This document shows positions 8,134 to 16,551 of a stretch of 64,000 nt of DNA, piece by piece (positions within the stretch are counted from its first letter, which is position 1; every line of letters begins with the position of its first letter). Position numbers and translations under genes: made by a program. The DNA lies in assembly GCF_050916235.1 (NCBI RefSeq), contig NZ_CP104854.1, forward strand, positions 1,984,001-2,048,000. The letters run 5' to 3'. This DNA is from Maridesulfovibrio sp050916235 (GTDB lineage: Bacteria > Desulfobacterota > Desulfovibrionia > Desulfovibrionales > Desulfovibrionaceae). The notes beneath the pieces are model-generated. The model did no database searches. It was not told the origin of the DNA and saw only the letters and a list, made by a program, of their open reading frames with translations.

Positions 8134-8787
8134 ATGATTACATCAGGTAAAAAAGAACAGGAACATCAGCGCATGCGGCGCCTGATTCTGGATGCGGCTA
8201 AGGAACTGTTTGCAAAGGACGGATTCGATAATGTTTCCGTGCGAAAGATTGCAGCCAGAATAGATTACAGCCCGGCAGCATTGTATCGCTACTTCAAGAG
8301 CAAGGAAGAACTGATCCTTTCTCTGAAGGAAGAAGGCATGGGCAGGTTCGGACAGATGCAGGCCCAATCCTGGAATGTTGAAGATCCGTTTGAAAGGCTC
8401 CTTGAGATCGGACGTATCTATCTGAACTATGCCCGTAGCGAACCTGAGTATTATGACCTGCTTTTTAACCGCAGCGCCCCGTCATTCTGTGACCCTGAAA
8501 AGTGGGTAGGCAAACCACACCCGAATTTTATGAGTTTCAAGGAAACAGTACGCCAGTGCATTGAAACGGGAGTTCTTGGCAATGTTTCGGTGGATACCGC
8601 CGTAGCCTCTCTGTGGGCCTCAGTCCATGGGCTGGCTTCACTGGTCGCTACCGGACGGTTGCAGGGTAATATGCCCGACATTGATATGGAAACCGTGTTT
8701 GAAGATGTGCTGGAGTTCATAACCATCCCGCAAATGGAGCGGGGAAGACGGGAGATGAACAATGAAGGCAAAGTGGACAATTCATAA
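8134..8787 (+). CDS. TetR-family transcriptional regulator
   Basis: 217 residues. The N-terminal helix-turn-helix (RRLILDAAKELFAKDGFDNVSVRKIAARIDYSPAALYRYFKSKEEL, about residues 15-59) is classic TetR; the C-terminal ligand domain is diverged, as usual (TetR_C-type, with ASVHGLASLVATGRL). It most likely represses the pump gene and itself through the palindromes at 4582 and 8089. Its 3' end overlaps the adaptor gene by 26 bases, so the two are translated from one transcript and adaptor level follows the regulator. Confidence 0.92.
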   Translation: MITSGKKEQEHQRMRRLILDAAKELFAKDGFDNVSVRKIAARIDYSPAALYRYFKSKEELILSLKEEGMGRFGQMQAQSWNVEDPFERLLEIGRIYLNYARSEPEYYDLLFNRSAPSFCDPEKWVGKPHPNFMSFKETVRQCIETGVLGNVSVDTAVASLWASVHGLASLVATGRLQGNMPDIDMETVFEDVLEFITIPQMERGRREMNNEGKVDNS

Positions 8788-9775
8788 ATTTATCTGGTTG
8801 CTGCTTCTGGCTTTGCTTCTGGGCAGCAGTCATACTGGAGAAGCCTGTGCCGGGTCCGCCGGGGTTTTCAAGTGTACGCCAGCTTCGCGGACGGTTTCTC
8901 TGATCGGGTTCACCCGTCCAAGGGTGAGCATGACCCTCGTGAGTGAAGAGTCGGCCATGTGTACGAAGGTTTATGCCGATATCGGTGACACCCTCGACGA
9001 GAGCGGCCGGTTTGCCGAGCTTGACCCGACATTCATCAAGCTGGAGATTGCCCAGCTTGTTGCCGACAGGGACCGGCTGCAGTCCGATGTTACCTACTAC
9101 AGCAGGGAAGCCGAGCGTTACAGGAATCTGGTCAAGAAAAGTACTGCCGCGCAGTCTGAACTCGATCTGCACATCCGCAACCTTGAGAATGCGGAATCCC
9201 GGCTGCATGCTACTGAACTCAAAATAACCGTGGACCGTGAACACCTGCGCCGCTACACCCTGCACGCCCCGGACGGCTGGCGGGTGATCAAGCGTTATAT
9301 TGAACCCGGAGAATGGGTTACTAAAGGAGAGAAAGTCGCTGAACTCGGTAATTTCAAGACCCTGCTTGTTCCTTTCGCCCTGACAATCAATGAGCTGGAA
9401 AAAATCCGGTCCATGGACGGCAGGATTACTCTGAAACTTCCTGATCTCAATATTGAAACACCTGCCGTGCTGGAGCGGATTTCTCCGGATTTTGATCCGG
9501 AAACCCGCAAGGTGGAGGTCGATTTTGAAATAGGCCGCGGCAATTTTGAATTTAGAGGCGGACTCCGTACTGAAATGAACCTCGAGATGCCCGATCCCGG
9601 AGGATCAGTTCTGGTGCCGCAATCGGCCGTGGTTAAAGCCTACGACGACAATTTTATTGTGCGTCCCGATGGTGTCCGGGTCAAAGTGCTGGTGCTCGGT
9701 ACAAACGGAGAAGGCAAAGTTCGGGTCTCTTCAAGAGCTGTGAAGGCCGGACAGGAATTTCTGCTCAAGCCGTAG
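8762..9775 (+). CDS. RND efflux periplasmic adaptor (membrane fusion protein, HlyD family)
   Basis: 337 residues. An N-terminal signal segment (WLLLLALLLGSS) precedes the periplasmic part. Domains in order: a first barrel/lipoyl half, a short coiled-coil hairpin (residues ~85-155, LVADRDRLQSDVTYYSREAERYRNL), the second lipoyl half (YTLHAPDGWRVIKRYIEPGEWVTKGEKVAELG), and a beta-barrel ending VLVPQSAVV. The hairpin is short compared with AcrA. It links the inner-membrane pump to an outer-membrane channel, which must be encoded elsewhere. It starts within the end of tetR, and a terminator follows at 9793. Confidence 0.88.
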   Translation: MKAKWTIHKFIWLLLLALLLGSSHTGEACAGSAGVFKCTPASRTVSLIGFTRPRVSMTLVSEESAMCTKVYADIGDTLDESGRFAELDPTFIKLEIAQLVADRDRLQSDVTYYSREAERYRNLVKKSTAAQSELDLHIRNLENAESRLHATELKITVDREHLRRYTLHAPDGWRVIKRYIEPGEWVTKGEKVAELGNFKTLLVPFALTINELEKIRSMDGRITLKLPDLNIETPAVLERISPDFDPETRKVEVDFEIGRGNFEFRGGLRTEMNLEMPDPGGSVLVPQSAVVKAYDDNFIVRPDGVRVKVLVLGTNGEGKVRVSSRAVKAGQEFLLKP

Positions 9776-9792
9776 CAATTACAGATCATTAT

Positions 9793-9822
9793 AAGCCCCT
9801 TGCAGAATGCCGGGGGCTTTTT
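9793..9822 (+). terminator. Intrinsic terminator after the adaptor gene
   Basis: AAGCCCC (9793-9799) pairs with GGGGCTT (9813-9819) followed by a T-run; ends the tetR-adaptor transcript. Confidence 0.8.
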
Positions 9823-10019
9823 ACTCTGCCGCCCGGTTGTTATTATTTTTTTTGAAGTGTATTCCTCCAAGGCACACACGACCTTAGGTGAAACCCTTTC
9901 GGACTTTGTTGTTTGCCTTGCCTGGGCCAAACCCAGCCGGTCGGAAGCATCTGGCATACAGCAGCTCACCCTGCAGGGACACTCAAGCCGCCCGGCAGTA
10001 CTTTTAACCCGGATTAATC

Positions 10020-10973
10020 ATGTCTGAATCCCCTAAAAAATATATTTATTATTCCATTGTCGCATCGGTTGTTACCATGGTCCTCAAGACCTGGGCCTGG
10101 AATATTACCGATTCAGTTGGTCTGCTTTCAGATGCCCTTGAAACGCTGGTCAATCTTTCCGCCGGGCTTTTCGCGCTTGCCTCGCTCAGTCTGGCTCTTA
10201 AACCGGCAGATGAATCCCATACCTACGGACACGGCAAGGCCGAATATTTTTCCAGCGGTGCGGAAGGAATGCTGATTCTTATTGCCGCCATCGGCATTGT
10301 CTACGCATCGGTCGAAAGATTCGTCAGCCCGGAGGTCCCCTCCAATCTGGGGTTCGGCCTGATCATTGCCTTGCTTTCGTCTGTGGTGAATTTCGTTACC
10401 GCAAGGATCATGCTTAAGGGTGCAAAAATACACGATTCAATCATCCTCGAAGCAGATGCAAAACACCTGCTTACCGATGTCTGGACTTCGCTGGGGCTGG
10501 TGGCCGGGCTGGGCGTGATGCTGTTTACTCCCCCGGCATGGGCGATTCTTGACCCGCTTATCGCTTTGGTCATGGCCGGTAATATCGTTTTCACCGGGTT
10601 TTCGCTGATCAAAAAGTCTTATTCCGGTCTTATGGACAACACCCTGCCACAGGAAGAGCTGCTCATGATTGACCAGTCCATCCGCAGATGTGGAGGACAG
10701 GATGCCATTTATCACGGGTTGCGTACCCGCAAAGCCGGTTCAAACCGTTTCGTGGATTTTCATCTTCTGCTCCCCGGAGAGTTGAGCATAGCCAGTTCCC
10801 ATACCCTGTGCTCTGAAATAGAATCCTGCATCAAGGAGGATCTCAGCAATTGTCAGGTGACTATCCATGTGGAGCCCAAGGAAGATGCTTCATCGTATGA
10901 TTGCGAAGAGACTGGCGGGCTCTGCGGCTCCAAGATCCGGCTCAACAGCCAGTTTGGAGACGGCGGTAAATGA
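10020..10973 (+). CDS. Cation diffusion facilitator (FieF/CzcD-like divalent metal exporter)
   Basis: 317 residues with six helices and a C-terminal cytoplasmic metallochaperone-like domain. The stretch AWNITDSVGLLSDALETLVN through PADESHTYGHGKAE aligns without gaps to E. coli FieF (my recall of that sequence). At the two TM2 metal ligands, FieF Asp45 and Asp49, this protein has Glu41 and Asn45, while the TM5 pair (ADAKHLLTD, H..D) is kept. Metal choice may therefore differ from Zn/Fe exporters. The extreme C-terminus has Asp/Cys residues (DCEETGGLCGS). It overlaps the hydrolase gene by four bases, indicating coupling. Confidence 0.9.
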   Translation: MSESPKKYIYYSIVASVVTMVLKTWAWNITDSVGLLSDALETLVNLSAGLFALASLSLALKPADESHTYGHGKAEYFSSGAEGMLILIAAIGIVYASVERFVSPEVPSNLGFGLIIALLSSVVNFVTARIMLKGAKIHDSIILEADAKHLLTDVWTSLGLVAGLGVMLFTPPAWAILDPLIALVMAGNIVFTGFSLIKKSYSGLMDNTLPQEELLMIDQSIRRCGGQDAIYHGLRTRKAGSNRFVDFHLLLPGELSIASSHTLCSEIESCIKEDLSNCQVTIHVEPKEDASSYDCEETGGLCGSKIRLNSQFGDGGK

Positions 10974-11698
10974 TTGTCGAATCGAGGGTTATACGACAGG
11001 GCCATCTGGGCGTTGAGCTGTGGCATGTGCTTATGTTGCCACACGGCCATGGACCTTGGCCCGCAGTACTGCTTATCCATGAATATACCGGACTGAACAG
11101 TGTAATCCTTGGGCATGCGCAACGGCTGGTCGAGGCCGGTTATGCTGTTCTTGCGGCGGATTTTTACGGGGTGGAAAACCGTCCGGAAAATATTGATCAG
11201 GCCCGGACGATCCATCGCCTTTACCGTAATGACCGGCTGTTGATGCGCAACCGTGCGCAGGCCTGCTTGCAGGCTCTGGTTGAACAGCCGGATATTGATC
11301 CACAGGCAGTTTTCGCCCTCGGTCTTTCGTTTGGTGGAGGGGCGGTACTGGAACTTGCCCGGACAGGCGCAGACCTGAAGGGGGCGGTCAGCATTTACGG
11401 CTATCTCGACACCACCCATCATTCTTTGACCGAAGATATAAAGGCTCCGTTGCTGGTGCTGTTTGTTGAAGACGATCCGGTAGTTCCGGCAGAGCATGCG
11501 CGGCAGTTTGAGGATGAGATGTCAGGCGCGGGTGTCCGTTACGAATTTATCCGGATTGAAAATGCAAGGCACGGATTTGCCAATCCCGAAGACGCAGGGT
11601 TTGACGAAGCGCTGGCCGAATGGATGTGGGAATCCGTTATGGAGTGGATGAGACCTGAAAAGGATTACGACGGCTTAAGCCCTTTGAAAAGGGTTTAA
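10970..11698 (+). CDS. Dienelactone-hydrolase family alpha/beta hydrolase
   Basis: 242 residues, cytoplasmic. The nucleophile elbow is GLSFGGG, so serine replaces the cysteine of true dienelactone hydrolase (GxCxGG); the acid is in VEDDPVVP and the histidine in ENARHGFANP, giving an intact Ser-Asp-His triad. HEYTGLN and ADFYG are further family landmarks. The real substrate is unknown. The gene overlaps the upstream CDF gene by four bases. The last nine codons (DGLSPLKRV) and the stop lie inside a dispersed repeat (11671-11717), so the native C-terminus was probably altered by the repeat. Confidence 0.85.
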   Translation: MIVESRVIRQGHLGVELWHVLMLPHGHGPWPAVLLIHEYTGLNSVILGHAQRLVEAGYAVLAADFYGVENRPENIDQARTIHRLYRNDRLLMRNRAQACLQALVEQPDIDPQAVFALGLSFGGGAVLELARTGADLKGAVSIYGYLDTTHHSLTEDIKAPLLVLFVEDDPVVPAEHARQFEDEMSGAGVRYEFIRIENARHGFANPEDAGFDEALAEWMWESVMEWMRPEKDYDGLSPLKRV

Positions 11699-11717
11699 GA
11701 ATCCCAAACTTTTTAGC
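11671..11717 (-). repeat. Dispersed hairpin repeat, copy 1 (reverse orientation)
   Basis: Read on the - strand this matches the copies at 42197 and 48972: GGGATTCTTAAACCCTTTT, a short loop, then AAGGGCTTAAG. The inverted arms CTTAAGCCCTTT and AAAGGGTTTAAG form a hairpin. It overlaps the 3' end of the hydrolase gene. Confidence 0.75.
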
Positions 11718-11766
11718 GGGGCTTCGCCGCCCAGAGAATAGTTGAAACAAGAAAATGATCCAGCCC

Positions 11767-11850
11767 CTACAAAACGTATCCGCATCCCGGACAGATGTAA
11801 GCTCGACTTGAAACCCCGTGTCCGCATTCAGGACATTTGATTATCGCCAT
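11767..11850 (-). CDS. 27-residue zinc-ribbon microprotein
   Basis: A very short gene with sequence MAIIKCPECGHGVSSRAYIC then PGCGYVL: two CPxCG knuckles (C6-x2-C9 and C20-x2-C23) separated by ten residues, the minimal zinc-ribbon unit. A strong AGGAGG precedes the ATG at 11850, and ends exactly at TAG. Such short ribbons usually occur as the N-terminal part of longer membrane or kinase proteins; here nothing follows. Function is unknown; a structural or regulatory microprotein is inferred. It lies between convergent hydrolase and nitroreductase genes. Confidence 0.65.
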   Translation of the reverse strand: MAIIKCPECGHGVSSRAYICPGCGYVL

Positions 11851-11933
11851 ACGCCCTCCTGTGTCTGCAGGAAAACTGATTCCGGGATACAATGCGAGGG
11901 TATGTATTCCCTTATTTTCCCTGCACAAACAGT

Positions 11934-11958
11934 AAACCCCACGCGTGGTGGGGTTTTT
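11934..11958. terminator. Intrinsic terminator downstream of the nitroreductase gene
   Basis: AAACCCCAC (11934-11942) pairs with GTGGGGTTT (11948-11956), with a T-run on the + side and TTTACTGTTT on the - side. It lies between the - strand nitroreductase stop (11985) and the microprotein gene. Confidence 0.75.
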
Positions 11959-11984
11959 CAGAAAAATCGGTTTTGGAAACAGTT

Positions 11985-12494
11985 CTACCAGCTGTTGCGG
12001 TGAACTCTTTCCTCGTTGTAGCGGTCTTTTTTCTTTGATTCCTGTGCAGGCCAGCCGAGTACGATGAATCCGAGGGGCATTACCGATTCCGGCAGGTTGA
12101 ACAGCTTCTTGAAGCCGGCAACACGTTCCTCAATGGGATGAATGCCTGTCCATACTGCTCCGAGGCCTTTTGCGTGAATAGCGAGCAGCAGGTTCTGGAT
12201 GGCTGCAGAGCAATCCTGCACCCAGTAGCCGGGGTATTTCTCAAGGCTAAGGTCTCCGCAGACCAGAATTCCTAGCGGAGCACTTTTGACCATGGCTGCG
12301 TACTGGTTGATGGCCGGAACCGCGTCGAGCTTTTCCCGGTCGTCAACTACGATGAACTGCCAGGGCTGGGCATTGCCTGCGCTGGGTGCCATCATTGCAG
12401 CGCCGAGCAGTTCTTTCACCAGCTCTTCACTTACGGGTTTATCTTCATATTTTCTGATGCTTCTGCGGCTGTAAATCGCTTCAAAGAGATCCAT
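11985..12494 (-). CDS. Nitroreductase-family FMN oxidoreductase
   Basis: 169 residues, short nitroreductase fold. The N-terminal FMN-binding segment SRRSIRKYEDKPV and the AMMAPSAGNAQPWQFIVV motif are typical, as are GLGAVWTGIHP and PLGFIVLGWPA near the end. It probably acts as a dimer using NAD(P)H to reduce nitro, quinone or flavin substrates. I use ATG at 12494 because AGGAG lies eight bases upstream; the ATG six bases earlier is too close. A single gene with its own terminator. Confidence 0.9.
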   Translation of the reverse strand: MDLFEAIYSRRSIRKYEDKPVSEELVKELLGAAMMAPSAGNAQPWQFIVVDDREKLDAVPAINQYAAMVKSAPLGILVCGDLSLEKYPGYWVQDCSAAIQNLLLAIHAKGLGAVWTGIHPIEERVAGFKKLFNLPESVMPLGFIVLGWPAQESKKKDRYNEERVHRNSW

Positions 12495-12691
12495 TTCCAT
12501 CTCTCCTGTGGGGTTGGGTGTGTAAAGTGATTCAGACTTATACCATAATCAGGTCTACTTAATATCATATTTTTTGTTGAATTACATTCAATGTCTCATG
12601 CCCCGATACAGGTGGCGCAGGCAACTCTTTGAGTGACAGAAAAAAATGACATTTATGCTTGATTTTCGATCAATCTTTTGTATTCTACAAA

Positions 12692-12803
12692 TAATCACAC
12701 CCCTGATTTGGTCTGAAATAGCTTTTGGTTAATTTACAGTCCAACCCCTATGGCGGTGCCGAACTCCTCCCTCAACAAACCGCTCGGCACCGCCACCTTT
12801 TTT
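12692..12803 (+). ncRNA. Candidate small RNA with C-rich terminator loop
   Basis: A promoter-like pair, TTGATT (12659-12664) and TATTCT (12681-12686) with 16-base spacing, precedes about 110 bases ending in a strong terminator: an 11-bp perfect stem (GGCGGTGCCGA, 12752-12762, with 12784-12794) and six Ts. No gene on the + strand lies upstream for it to terminate, since the nitroreductase gene points away. The 21-base loop holds ACTCCTCCCTC, complementary to Shine-Dalgarno sequences, which suggests base pairing to ribosome-binding sites. Start and existence are inferred. Confidence 0.5.
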
Positions 12804-12885
12804 GCAACGAGCCTTCTATTTTTGTTTCGCATACAGGATTTTATGACATTTTTTAGCAATTAACACCCTGAAACCAATAGGGATT

Positions 12886-12922
12886 CCAAAGGAGCTTAGC
12901 TCCTTTGGCCGCCGGAGGCATC
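12886..12922. repeat. Palindrome with GCCGCCGGAGGCATC tail
   Basis: CCAAAGGAGCT, T, AGCTCCTTTGG is a perfect inverted repeat (12886-12908) followed directly by the CCGCCGGAGGCATCC tail found after the other dispersed hairpins. It lies just beyond the stop of the - strand HAD gene. Confidence 0.7.
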
Positions 12923-12940
12923 CAGTTATAATAATTCCGG

Positions 12941-13627
12941 TCAATTCCCGCCATTCCGCTGAAAAAGATTTTGCTCGTTGAGAAGCTCCATCAGCGCCGC
13001 GCAGTCTGCTGCAAGGAAGTCCGGCCCGGCTTCCGCCAGACCTTCAATTGGGATGCGTCCGGTGGCGACTCCTGCTGTCATTGCTCCGGCTCTTTTCCCG
13101 GTTTCAATGTCCATGGGATGGTCGCCTACCATCAGGGCATTTTCAGGGGCGACACCGATGATTTCAAGGGCTTTGAAAAGGTGCTCCGGGTGGGGCTTGA
13201 CGTTATGCACGTCCTCGCGGGAAAGGAAGCAACCGGTAAGTCTGTCGATCTCCGGGACCATTTGGCGTACAGCGGAGGCCGTGTTGCGGGTGATGATGCC
13301 GGTCCTGATACCGGAACTTCGCAGGGATGAAAGCATTTCACAGGTGAAAGGAAACAGGGTTCCGTTCCGTGCCGCCTCGACTTCCATGGATATGATCAGG
13401 AAGCGACAGCGGGTGTGGAATTCCTTTCCGAGGTCAGGATCTTCGCGTGAAAGGCAGTCGGCCATGAAATCAACCCATTCCAGGGCGGGCAGGTCTTCCC
13501 TGCTCGGCATGGGGTCAAGGAACGCGCTTCCCAGTGCCCTGAGCCGTTTCTTCATCTCATCGAAATCAATGGTCAACTCTGCCAAAGTGCCGTCAAAATC
13601 AAAAACTATAGCTTCAATATTTTTCAT
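12941..13627 (-). CDS. HAD-superfamily phosphatase (phosphoglycolate phosphatase-like)
   Basis: 228 residues. Motif I VFDFDGTLAE (nucleophile and acid aspartates near residues 9-13), the helical cap domain, TRNTA (motif II Thr), KPHPEHLFKAL (motif III Lys) and MVGDHPMDIETGKRAG (motif IV) are all present, so it should be an active phosphatase of the Gph/beta-phosphoglucomutase branch. Substrate is unknown; phosphoglycolate or another small phosphate ester is likely. Divergent from the flavoprotein gene at 13736. Confidence 0.88.
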   Translation of the reverse strand: MKNIEAIVFDFDGTLAELTIDFDEMKKRLRALGSAFLDPMPSREDLPALEWVDFMADCLSREDPDLGKEFHTRCRFLIISMEVEAARNGTLFPFTCEMLSSLRSSGIRTGIITRNTASAVRQMVPEIDRLTGCFLSREDVHNVKPHPEHLFKALEIIGVAPENALMVGDHPMDIETGKRAGAMTAGVATGRIPIEGLAEAGPDFLAADCAALMELLNEQNLFQRNGGN

Positions 13628-13735
13628 TATCCGGTTTCTTTCTTATGGTCTTGCTTGCCCAAGCGTGTTTCTAGCGGTATTAAAACCTAACTTAAATCAA
13701 CAACATATTGAGTTCTCAACATAGCAGGAGTCCAC

Positions 13736-14878
13736 GTGTCAGGTAAATTCGACGTCATTGTTGCGGGAGGGGGGCCCACCGGTTCAACAGCCGCCTGTAT
13801 CCTTGCCGGTAAGGGTTTTAAGGTCGCTTTGATAGACAAGGCTGAATTTCCAAGGAAAAAACTCTGCGGCGGCCTTATCACCTACAAGACCACCCAGGTG
13901 CTGGAGAAGGTCTTTGGCTGTGACGTCGACTGTCTCAGGAGCCGGGGTATAATCAACTTCGAATCTCCAGAGTACTCCATCAACTACCGGGACCACAATA
14001 TCCGTGATGCCCAATCGTCCATCCCCTTCCGTTTTGTGGACAGGGTGGATTTTGATTACTTCCTTCTTCAGAAAGCTGCAAATGCCGGAGCGCATATTTT
14101 TACCGGCGAGGAAATTGTTCAGTGCAATTACATGGATGCGGAAGTAAAGACTAAATCCAACCGCATCTACAAGGGTGAATATCTGATCGGTGCGGATGGG
14201 GTGAATTCTACTATCCGCCGTTTCCTGCCCTATGACAAAAGGAAATGGCAGGCTGATATGGCCTCCACCATTGAAATTATCTTTGACGCCGCCGACTATC
14301 CGCGCGAAGTGCTCAAGCCTGAGCTTTACATCGGACACCTGCGGGCCGGTTACATCTGGGTTTTTCCTGCTGCCGGAAAGGTTGTGACCGGTATAGGGGC
14401 GCTTAACCGTGCAACTGTGAATTTCAAAAAAATATTCATGGATTTTCTGCGCTCACAGGGAATCGCAGATCCGGAATCCCTCCCCATGAAGGGTTACCCG
14501 CTACCCTACGGCAACTATATGGAAAATCCTTGTTTCGGGCGTACATTCCTTGCCGGGGATGCCGCCGGCATTGTGGAACCCCTTTTCGGTGAGGGAATCT
14601 TCTATGCCCTTCAGAGCGGCCGTTATGCTGCGGAGGCCATTGCAAAGGGACTTTCGGAAAACAGGAACCCGGAGAAGTTTTACCTTGAGCGGCTTGAAAA
14701 ATATGTTTTTCCTGAACTCAGGTACTCCAACAGACTTCGCTGGACCCTGTTCTATTCCCAGCCGCTTTTGAAACATATGTCCTTTAAAATGGCTTTTAAA
14801 TCCATGCCCCGCCTGCTGGCGGACATGGTTCATGGTGTCCGCTCGTATAAATTCCTGTTGAAAAAAGAGTGGGATTAG
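13736..14878 (+). CDS. Geranylgeranyl-reductase-family flavoprotein
   Basis: 380 residues. FAD-binding Rossmann motif GGGPTGSTAACILAGKG (11-27), RKKLCGGLIT (PxxYxW/GG-region of the family), GADGVNSTIRR and the second FAD motif FLAGDAAGIVEPLFGEGIFYAL are clear. Family members reduce prenyl double bonds of lipids or quinones, or act as halogenase-like oxidoreductases. The substrate here is unknown. It starts with GTG behind GCAGGAG. Nothing in the immediate neighbourhood points to isoprenoid synthesis. Confidence 0.87.
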   Translation: MSGKFDVIVAGGGPTGSTAACILAGKGFKVALIDKAEFPRKKLCGGLITYKTTQVLEKVFGCDVDCLRSRGIINFESPEYSINYRDHNIRDAQSSIPFRFVDRVDFDYFLLQKAANAGAHIFTGEEIVQCNYMDAEVKTKSNRIYKGEYLIGADGVNSTIRRFLPYDKRKWQADMASTIEIIFDAADYPREVLKPELYIGHLRAGYIWVFPAAGKVVTGIGALNRATVNFKKIFMDFLRSQGIADPESLPMKGYPLPYGNYMENPCFGRTFLAGDAAGIVEPLFGEGIFYALQSGRYAAEAIAKGLSENRNPEKFYLERLEKYVFPELRYSNRLRWTLFYSQPLLKHMSFKMAFKSMPRLLADMVHGVRSYKFLLKKEWD

Positions 14879-15103
14879 TCTGCCGGGACATTTCTTTTGC
14901 GTTCCGGTGTTATTGTTGATTTGTTGAATGCGATGTTTCGTTAAACTTAAAAGGGATTCCCGGAGCCGTTTTCGGGTGGGATATTGGTTTCCCATCTGGA
15001 GTAGATGGAGCCGAAGGCGTGCGATTTACCGGATGCATGCGGTTTTTAACCGTTCAGTCAGGAAGTTGTAAGAGTCGCTTTTAAGGAATCCCGGAGGCTG
15101 CAA

Positions 15104-16534
15104 GTGGATCAGCATCAGGATCTGCAGATAAAATCATTTCAGCTTGTGAAGCTGCTTTCATGGACATTGCTGGTTGTCATCATTGCCAGCAGTCTGGGCC
15201 TTTCCGTTTTTCTGGCCAAACATGCGGACGAAACCCTTCTTGAAAAGCAGAAGGAATTCGCCCTGCTTCAGGCGGAGAACCTCAACCACCAGATCTACCG
15301 CAGGTTCATCCTGCCGACCATCATCGGTTACGGCAAGATCGGGCTTAAGAACAAGGAGCAGATGGACCGGCTTGATCAGGTGATCCGCTCCACCGTGCAC
15401 AGTTTCAAGGTTAACGAGGTGCGTATCTACGACCCGGACCTGATCATTTCATATTCCACGGATAAGGAACTGATCGGCGCGGACGACCTTGGCGGGGAGT
15501 TCGTGAAAAAGGTTCTGGATACCGGTACGCCCAAGTATGAGTTCATCAGCAAGAAATCGACTTTTGGGATGCTTTTTGACCTGAACATGCGTCCCGGAAC
15601 CATGCTGCTCAAGATCGTCTATCCCCTGCGCTCGGAAAAGAGCCTGAATATCAACGAAAACGTGATCATGGGCGTCATGGTCATTACCCAGGATATTACC
15701 GAGGACTATCAGTCCGTCATCAATTTCGAGCGACTGATCCTGTTCACCTCCAGTTTTTCGGCCCTGATCCTTTTTGCGACCATCATGGCAATCATCCGCA
15801 GGGCGGACATCATAAACGCCCAGCGCATGGCTGAAAGACAGCAGTTTGAAAAGGAACTCAACCAGAGCGAAAAGCTCGCCAGTATAGGGCGTATGGTTTC
15901 CGGGGTTGCCCATGAAATCCGCAATCCGCTGGGGATCATCCGTTCCAGTTCCGAGCTGCTGCTGAAGAGGATGAATGACAGTGATCCGGTCAACGTGAAG
16001 ATTCTCGGCGCAATTCACGAAGAAACGAAAAGGCTCAGCCGCACGGTCAGCGATTTTCTGGATTACGCAAGGCCGCGCAAAATTGCCCTGACCGCGCTTG
16101 ATCCAGCCAACCTTCTCGACAAGATTCACATGTTTCTGGAATCCAAGTGCAAGGAATCAGGCATTGAACTGCAGATGGACTACATCCACGGGCATCAGGT
16201 CTGCGGAGATGAGGACCTGCTTTACCGGGCCTTCTATAACCTCGTCGGCAACGCCATGCAGGCAGTTGAAAAGGACGGCCGGATCGTTGTTACCTTCAGT
16301 CAGACTGCCAAGGGCCTCAATATTGTCTTTTCCGATACCGGACCGGGCTTTGCCCCTGAAATTATCGACAAGGTCAAGGACCCCTTCTTTACAACCAAAG
16401 ACAGCGGAACAGGACTGGGGCTTGCCATTGTGACCAATATTGTGGAAAGCCATAACGGAAAGCTCAGCATCGGGAATAATCCTGAGGGCGGAGCACGGAT
16501 TGAATTGTTTTTACCTGAAAGAAAAGACTGCTAG
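15104..16534 (+). CDS. Membrane sensor histidine kinase (NtrB/ZraS type)
   Basis: 476 residues. TM1 at 17-37, a periplasmic sensor of about 170 residues, TM2 at 210-231, then a dimerisation domain with H270 in VSGVAHEIRNPLGIIRS and a HATPase with NLVGNAMQAV (N box), DTGPGF (G1) and GTGLGLAIV (G2). It autophosphorylates on H270 and passes phosphate to the response regulator that starts 17 bases downstream. The periplasmic domain has no motif I can name. GTG start with CCGGAGGC ahead, resembling the repeat tail. Confidence 0.92.
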   Translation: MDQHQDLQIKSFQLVKLLSWTLLVVIIASSLGLSVFLAKHADETLLEKQKEFALLQAENLNHQIYRRFILPTIIGYGKIGLKNKEQMDRLDQVIRSTVHSFKVNEVRIYDPDLIISYSTDKELIGADDLGGEFVKKVLDTGTPKYEFISKKSTFGMLFDLNMRPGTMLLKIVYPLRSEKSLNINENVIMGVMVITQDITEDYQSVINFERLILFTSSFSALILFATIMAIIRRADIINAQRMAERQQFEKELNQSEKLASIGRMVSGVAHEIRNPLGIIRSSSELLLKRMNDSDPVNVKILGAIHEETKRLSRTVSDFLDYARPRKIALTALDPANLLDKIHMFLESKCKESGIELQMDYIHGHQVCGDEDLLYRAFYNLVGNAMQAVEKDGRIVVTFSQTAKGLNIVFSDTGPGFAPEIIDKVKDPFFTTKDSGTGLGLAIVTNIVESHNGKLSIGNNPEGGARIELFLPERKDC

Positions 16535-16551
16535 ATAAACCGGAAATAAAA

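Larger units (their letters stand above)
12501..12940. other. Long intergenic region with a candidate small RNA and a repeat
   Basis: No protein gene is visible. It contains the promoter-like and terminator elements of a candidate RNA (12659-12803) and a hairpin plus GCCGCCGGAGGCATC tail at 12886-12922. Confidence 0.7.

Noticed and set aside
13736..14878. Isoprenoid biosynthesis cluster around the geranylgeranyl-reductase-like gene
   Set aside because: Neighbours are a HAD phosphatase and a two-component system; no prenyl or quinone genes are present.
14879..15103. Possible structured RNA between the flavoprotein and kinase genes
   Set aside because: Several short G/C arms exist, but no consistent stem set or terminator could be drawn by eye.
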